Positions 59,683 through 64,000 of a stretch of DNA of 64,000 bases are shown one piece after another; position 1 is the first letter of the stretch; each line of letters starts with the position of its first letter. The translations under genes and the position numbers were made by a program. The stretch spans positions 124,001 through 188,000 of the forward strand of contig CAVQWT010000004.1 in assembly GCA_963717705.1 (NCBI GenBank). Direction: 5' to 3'. The notes below the pieces were generated by a model. The model was given only the letters and a program-made list of their open reading frames with translations. It searched no databases and was not told where the DNA came from. Origin of the DNA: CAVQWT01 sp963717705 (GTDB taxonomy: Bacteria > Pseudomonadota > Gammaproteobacteria > Burkholderiales > Casimicrobiaceae).

Positions 59683-60267
59683 CTACCGCACGTGGTGCAC
59701 CATCTCGCCGATGATCGCGGTGAATTGCTCGATGATCTCGTGCTCGACGAACGACGTCGACATCACTGCCCTGGTCAGGACGCTCGGAACGATCTCGAGG
59801 TGGTAGTTGAGTCGCGTGCCCTTGCCTTCGGGTTCCAGCGCTATCGACGACTCGACCCGGCGCAGGCTGCCCTTGAGCTGGGTGGTCTTGATGGCGCTGG
59901 GCGACTTCATCTCGATCTTGCGCTCGGTGACGTAGGGAAAGCTGGCGCCGCCGAACCTGGCCATGCCGCGCTGTTCGACGGTCACCCAGTTGCCCTCGTG
60001 CTTCAGCACCTTGCTCACCGCCACGTTCGGCACCCACTGCGCCATGTGGTCGAAATCGGTGAGCACCTCCCACGCGACGGCCTGCCCGACCGGCGCGAAC
60101 ATGACCGCGTCCACGACATACGTTTCCCCGTCGTACTTGACGTCGATGCTGCGTATCGGCGACTCCGCGGCGACGGCGGCATTGCCGACCAGCACGAGCA
60201 TGGCGACGAGCATGCGACCGCAGCGAGCCCGGGTCGTCGCTGCCGGTTGCGATCCGCGGATGCGCAT
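59683..60267 (-). CDS. Exported SRPBCC (START/polyketide-cyclase fold) protein
   Basis: A 194-residue exported protein: signal segment (CGRMLVAMLVLVGNAAVAA) and an SRPBCC lipid-binding fold with VDAVMFAPVGQAVAWEVLTDFDHMAQWVPN, ERKIEMKSPSAIKTTQLKG and LEPEGKGTRLNYHLEIVPSVL. The C-terminal helix is FVEHEIIEQFTAIIGEM. Such periplasmic proteins may carry hydrophobic ligands; no enzyme activity is claimed. ATG 60267 has GGGGAAGG just upstream. Confidence 0.85.
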   Translation of the reverse strand: MRIRGSQPAATTRARCGRMLVAMLVLVGNAAVAAESPIRSIDVKYDGETYVVDAVMFAPVGQAVAWEVLTDFDHMAQWVPNVAVSKVLKHEGNWVTVEQRGMARFGGASFPYVTERKIEMKSPSAIKTTQLKGSLRRVESSIALEPEGKGTRLNYHLEIVPSVLTRAVMSTSFVEHEIIEQFTAIIGEMVHHVR

Positions 60268-60478
60268 GGCCTTCCCCTCGACACGATTCGATGCCACGGG
60301 CCGCGGGCGCCGTCGTCTGGCCTGGTGCGGCCTGCGGCATTGGGTTTGCGCATGGGGACCCCGCCGTCGATCCCGGCGGTCGCGCATGCCGGATACTCAC
60401 CCAAATCGGTCGCACCGGCAAACCCCGGCCGGGCCGCCGGCACGCGCCGGCCCGCGAAGGCCGGCCTGCGTGCTGCCG

Positions 60479-61840
<1,362 letters not shown>

Positions 61841-61981
61841 GTGAACCTTCGGGAACATTGCTCGGCCGGTCGCCACAGGGGTGGCGGCCAGTCACAGCCG
61901 AACGGGGGGTGCCGCTTTGAGGTACGGCAGAAGTCGGAATCGACGTGCGGCAGGGGACTGGAGCAAATGCCGCGTGCTTGA

Positions 61982-61987
61982 ATTATA
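61982..61987 (-). promoter_or_regulatory. Candidate -10 element of rhlE (TATAAT)
   Basis: On the minus strand TATAAT occurs in an AT-rich island about 140 bp upstream of the rhlE ATG, implying a leader of about 135 nt. The -35 region at 17 bp is poor (CGGCGC). Confidence 0.45.
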
Positions 61988-62101
61988 ACCGATTTTTGGC
62001 TTCCGCGCCGGAATTTGTCACGGCGGGGGGGGGGCCGGTCCGGGGCGGCCGGCGCGACCCCGGCGCCTGTCGGCGGGCGGTCCCGTGCCGGCCGCGGGTA
62101 T

Positions 62102-62764
62102 TCAGTCGCCCCCGGCCGCGGCGCCGTCGCGGCGGATGTCCTCGGATTCGACCGCGCGCCGGCCGGCGACGTCGCGATGCGACCACGCGAGCATCGCGCG
62201 GGCGACGGTGTCGGCGCCGATCGGGCGGTACCGCGCCGGCAGAGCGAATCCCAGCGGGCGTGCCAGCGCGAGGCCGATGCGCTCGCCCAGGCGCGTCTCG
62301 TTGCGCTGGCCGGCGAGCAGCGACGGCCGGAAGGCGATGACCGTCGCAAACGGCAGCGCGCCCAGCGCGGCTTCGAGGTCGCCCTTGACGCGGTTGTAGA
62401 AGACGGTGGAGCGCGGGTCCGCGCCGAGCGCCGACACGACGAAGCAGCGGGTGGCACCCGCGGCCAGCGCCATCCGCGCGAGCGTCAGCGGCAACTGGAA
62501 GTCGACGGCCCGGAACGCGGCCTGCGAGCCGGCGGCCTTCATCGTCGTGCCGAGGCAGCAGAAGTAGTCGTCGACGGCCGGCAGCGCGAAATCGGCGACG
62601 TGGGCGAAGTCGACGACGCCTTGGTGCAGCTTGGGGTGCGGCAGCGACAGCGGACGCCGCGTCAGCGCGACGACGCTGCCGACGTCCGCGTCGTCGAGCA
62701 GGCACGACAGCAGGTGGCGGCCGACGAGGCCGGTGGCGCCGGCAATGAGGACACTGCGGCTCAT
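62102..62764 (-). CDS. Rossmann-fold NAD(P)-binding protein (HTATIP2/YbjT-like)
   Basis: A 220-residue protein with an N-terminal dinucleotide-binding motif VLIAGATGLVGRHLL. It has VDDYFCCLGTTMKAAGSQAAFRAVDFQL, FVVSALGADPRSTVFYNRVKGDLE (a YxxxK variant) and VIAFRPSLLAGQRNETRLGERIG, the pattern of atypical SDRs such as HTATIP2. Activity unknown. ATG 62764; the frame remains open upstream but without features. Same strand as the DUF2177 gene, 101 bp away. Confidence 0.87.
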   Translation of the reverse strand: MSRSVLIAGATGLVGRHLLSCLLDDADVGSVVALTRRPLSLPHPKLHQGVVDFAHVADFALPAVDDYFCCLGTTMKAAGSQAAFRAVDFQLPLTLARMALAAGATRCFVVSALGADPRSTVFYNRVKGDLEAALGALPFATVIAFRPSLLAGQRNETRLGERIGLALARPLGFALPARYRPIGADTVARAMLAWSHRDVAGRRAVESEDIRRDGAAAGGD

Positions 62765-62865
62765 GGTTCGCTCATGGCCATTATCGCTCCTCCGCGCCCG
62801 CGCAGCCGGCCCGACCGCGATGGTGGGCCGCCACGCCGCGCCCGGCCTGCGGTCCGAGGGGGACG

Positions 62866-63267
62866 CTAGCTCGCCGCGCGCGCGCCGAGGAATCCCGCCG
62901 CGGCGGCAATCGCCGTCACGACCGTGCCCCAGCCGATGTCGACCAGCGCCATCGGCAGCGTCCAGCCCTTGAGCGTGGCGAGGTTGGTGAGGTCGTAGGT
63001 CGCGTAGCAGAAGAAGCCGAAGAGGGCCCCGTGGAGCACGGCGCTGCCGAGGCTGCCTTCGGCCAGCGCCGGGCGCACGGCGAAGAACACGACCCCGGCA
63101 AGGTACAGCGCATAGAAGATCGCCGCGGCGGTCCAGTTGGGCCGATCGAGCACCAGTGCGCCCACCTGCGACGCGATGAAGCCCTTGGCGACGAAGCCCA
63201 GCCAAAGGAAATCGGCGAGGCAGAAAGCGACAGCGGCGGCAGCGTAGGCGGCGAGGAGGGGAGGCAT
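62866..63267 (-). CDS. DUF2177 family membrane protein
   Basis: A 133-residue membrane protein with four helices matching DUF2177: AAVAFCLADFLWLGFVAKGF, AIFYALYLAGVVFFAVRPAL, LHGALFGFFCYATYDLTNLATLKGW and MALVDIGWGTVVTAIAAAAG. The central YATYDLTN block is the family signature. Function unknown. It is divergent from the DUF2628 gene; the short intergenic region has AT-rich spots at 63285-63340. Confidence 0.9.
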   Translation of the reverse strand: MPPLLAAYAAAAVAFCLADFLWLGFVAKGFIASQVGALVLDRPNWTAAAIFYALYLAGVVFFAVRPALAEGSLGSAVLHGALFGFFCYATYDLTNLATLKGWTLPMALVDIGWGTVVTAIAAAAGFLGARAAS

Positions 63268-63369
63268 GGGGGAACCTGTTACGAGCCGATCATTATGGGC
63301 GCGTCCGGGCAGTGATCAAATGCACTAAAATGGCACCCACTGTCAAACCAGACCGAGAGCCCCCATCCG

Positions 63370-64000
63370 ATGACCGCTCCTTCCCGTCCCGCCGCCACCG
63401 CTTCCACGTCGCCATTCGACGTGCCTTCCCTCACCGGCGACACCGTGTGCCTTCCCGGAACGCCGGCCGATCGCGCCGGCGATACCGTCGTCCGTCCCGC
63501 GCTGGCCGTGCTCTACCGGATCGCGGTCGGGCCCGGCGCCGATCGCTACGCGCCGCGTTTTCTATCCTACGAACGCCGCGGCCACGCCCGACCGGGCTGG
63601 CACTGGCCGGCGCTGGTGGCGCCCGCCGCCTGGGCGTTCTACCGGCGGCTGTGGGGAACCGGTGTGCTGTGCACGCTGCTGCCGGTCGCCGGTCTCGCCG
63701 CGTTCATGACCGTCGCGCCGCGGCTCGACGGCTCGGCGCTGCTGTTCTGGAGCGCCGCCGTCGCCAGCGTCTGGCTGCTGCCCAACCTGCTGCCGGCGCT
63801 CTTCGCCGATGCGCTCGTCTACCTCCGTGCGCGGCGCGTGGTCCACGCCGCCGAAGCGAACGGACGCAGTCCCGGCGACGCCGTCAAGCGACTCGCCGCG
63901 TCGCGGCCGACGTCGCCTCTCGCCGGCTTCGTCGGCGGCGGCGGCGCGCTCGCCCTCGCCGCGGCACTGCTCGCGCCGAATCTGGAACTGGTCCAGGCGG
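63370..64000 (+). CDS. DUF2628-like membrane protein (cut by window end)
   Basis: From ATG 63370 a frame is open to the end of the window (210 codons, no stop). After a low-complexity N-terminus, FLSYERRGHARPGWHWPALVAPAAWAFYRRLW matches the DUF2628 signature (Trp-rich W-x-W-x-A with P-x-W-x-x-YR). Hydrophobic helices follow (LLPVAGLAAFMTVA; LLFWSAAVASVWLLPNLLPAL), and a further one near 63930-63990. Function unknown. The C-terminus lies outside the window. Confidence 0.82.
   Translation, partial: MTAPSRPAATASTSPFDVPSLTGDTVCLPGTPADRAGDTVVRPALAVLYRIAVGPGADRYAPRFLSYERRGHARPGWHWPALVAPAAWAFYRRLWGTGVLCTLLPVAGLAAFMTVAPRLDGSALLFWSAAVASVWLLPNLLPALFADALVYLRARRVVHAAEANGRSPGDAVKRLAASRPTSPLAGFVGGGGALALAAALLAPNLELVQA

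Overview
The window is a very GC-rich bacterial chromosome segment with a gene set typical of Betaproteobacteria (AceK, SdaA, PsiF, DUF1631, DUF3149, DUF4124, RhlE). No rRNA, tRNA, CRISPR array, insertion sequence or phage gene was seen. Genes are tightly packed. Many neighbours share ATGA, GTGA or TGATG start/stop overlaps, so translational coupling is a theme of the window.

Layout. 0-3.1 kb (minus): aroG, a CYTH-CHAD protein and the start of a polyphosphate:AMP phosphotransferase, a likely polyphosphate-linked operon. 3.4-10 kb: psiF with a strong terminator, a nested inverted repeat, an aldo/keto reductase-DUF1499-rlmI operon, an S9 peptidase, a DksA/TraR-type protein and an Hsp20 with a candidate heat-shock promoter. 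10-22.3 kb: mostly envelope, redox and housekeeping genes (thioredoxin-like, Yip1, MsrA, solute-binding protein, MliC, lipocalin, SdaA, AceK, small secreted proteins, YpfJ). 22.3-31 kb (minus): a DUF1579-like secreted protein behind four tandem 60-bp repeat units, a frameshifted quinone oxidoreductase, DUF2237, an esterase, a SET methyltransferase, and a methyltransferase/AEC carrier/DUF1631 group.

31.2-41.1 kb (plus) is the main biosynthetic locus. It holds an ICMT-like methyltransferase, an alpha/beta hydrolase, a condensation-fold acyltransferase, a FabL-like enoyl reductase, FabG, an extended acyl carrier protein, a double-hotdog dehydratase, two ketosynthases with complete Cys-His-His triads, and one continuous frame joining a holo-ACP synthase domain to an LpxL-type acyltransferase. 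Together these make a nearly self-sufficient second type II fatty-acid synthase with its own carrier, carrier-activating enzyme and acyl-transfer enzymes; the product is unknown.

41-47.3 kb: an SDR, an MFS carrier with an unclear start, a zinc-ribbon membrane protein, a DUF5648-like/BNR-propeller secreted protein and an HExxH lipoprotein. 47.7-51.1 kb is visibly less GC-rich and carries a lipoprotein and a large adenylate cyclase-STAND ATPase-TPR regulator, perhaps acquired. 51.4-53.2 kb: two TPM-domain proteins, the second preceded by another copy of the 60-bp repeat. 53.2-59.2 kb (minus): a TolC-HlyD-ABC permease-ABC permease-patatin operon with no ATPase gene. 59.7-64 kb: an SRPBCC protein, rhlE, a Rossmann-fold protein, DUF2177 and the start of a DUF2628 protein.

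The most unusual observation is the 60-bp (20-codon) repeat. At both loci it lies exactly at a start/stop overlap between two genes. It carries two small hairpins, a Shine-Dalgarno-like GAAGG and a start codon, and removing whole units would restore a canonical ATGA or GTGA junction. It looks like a modular translation-coupling insert.
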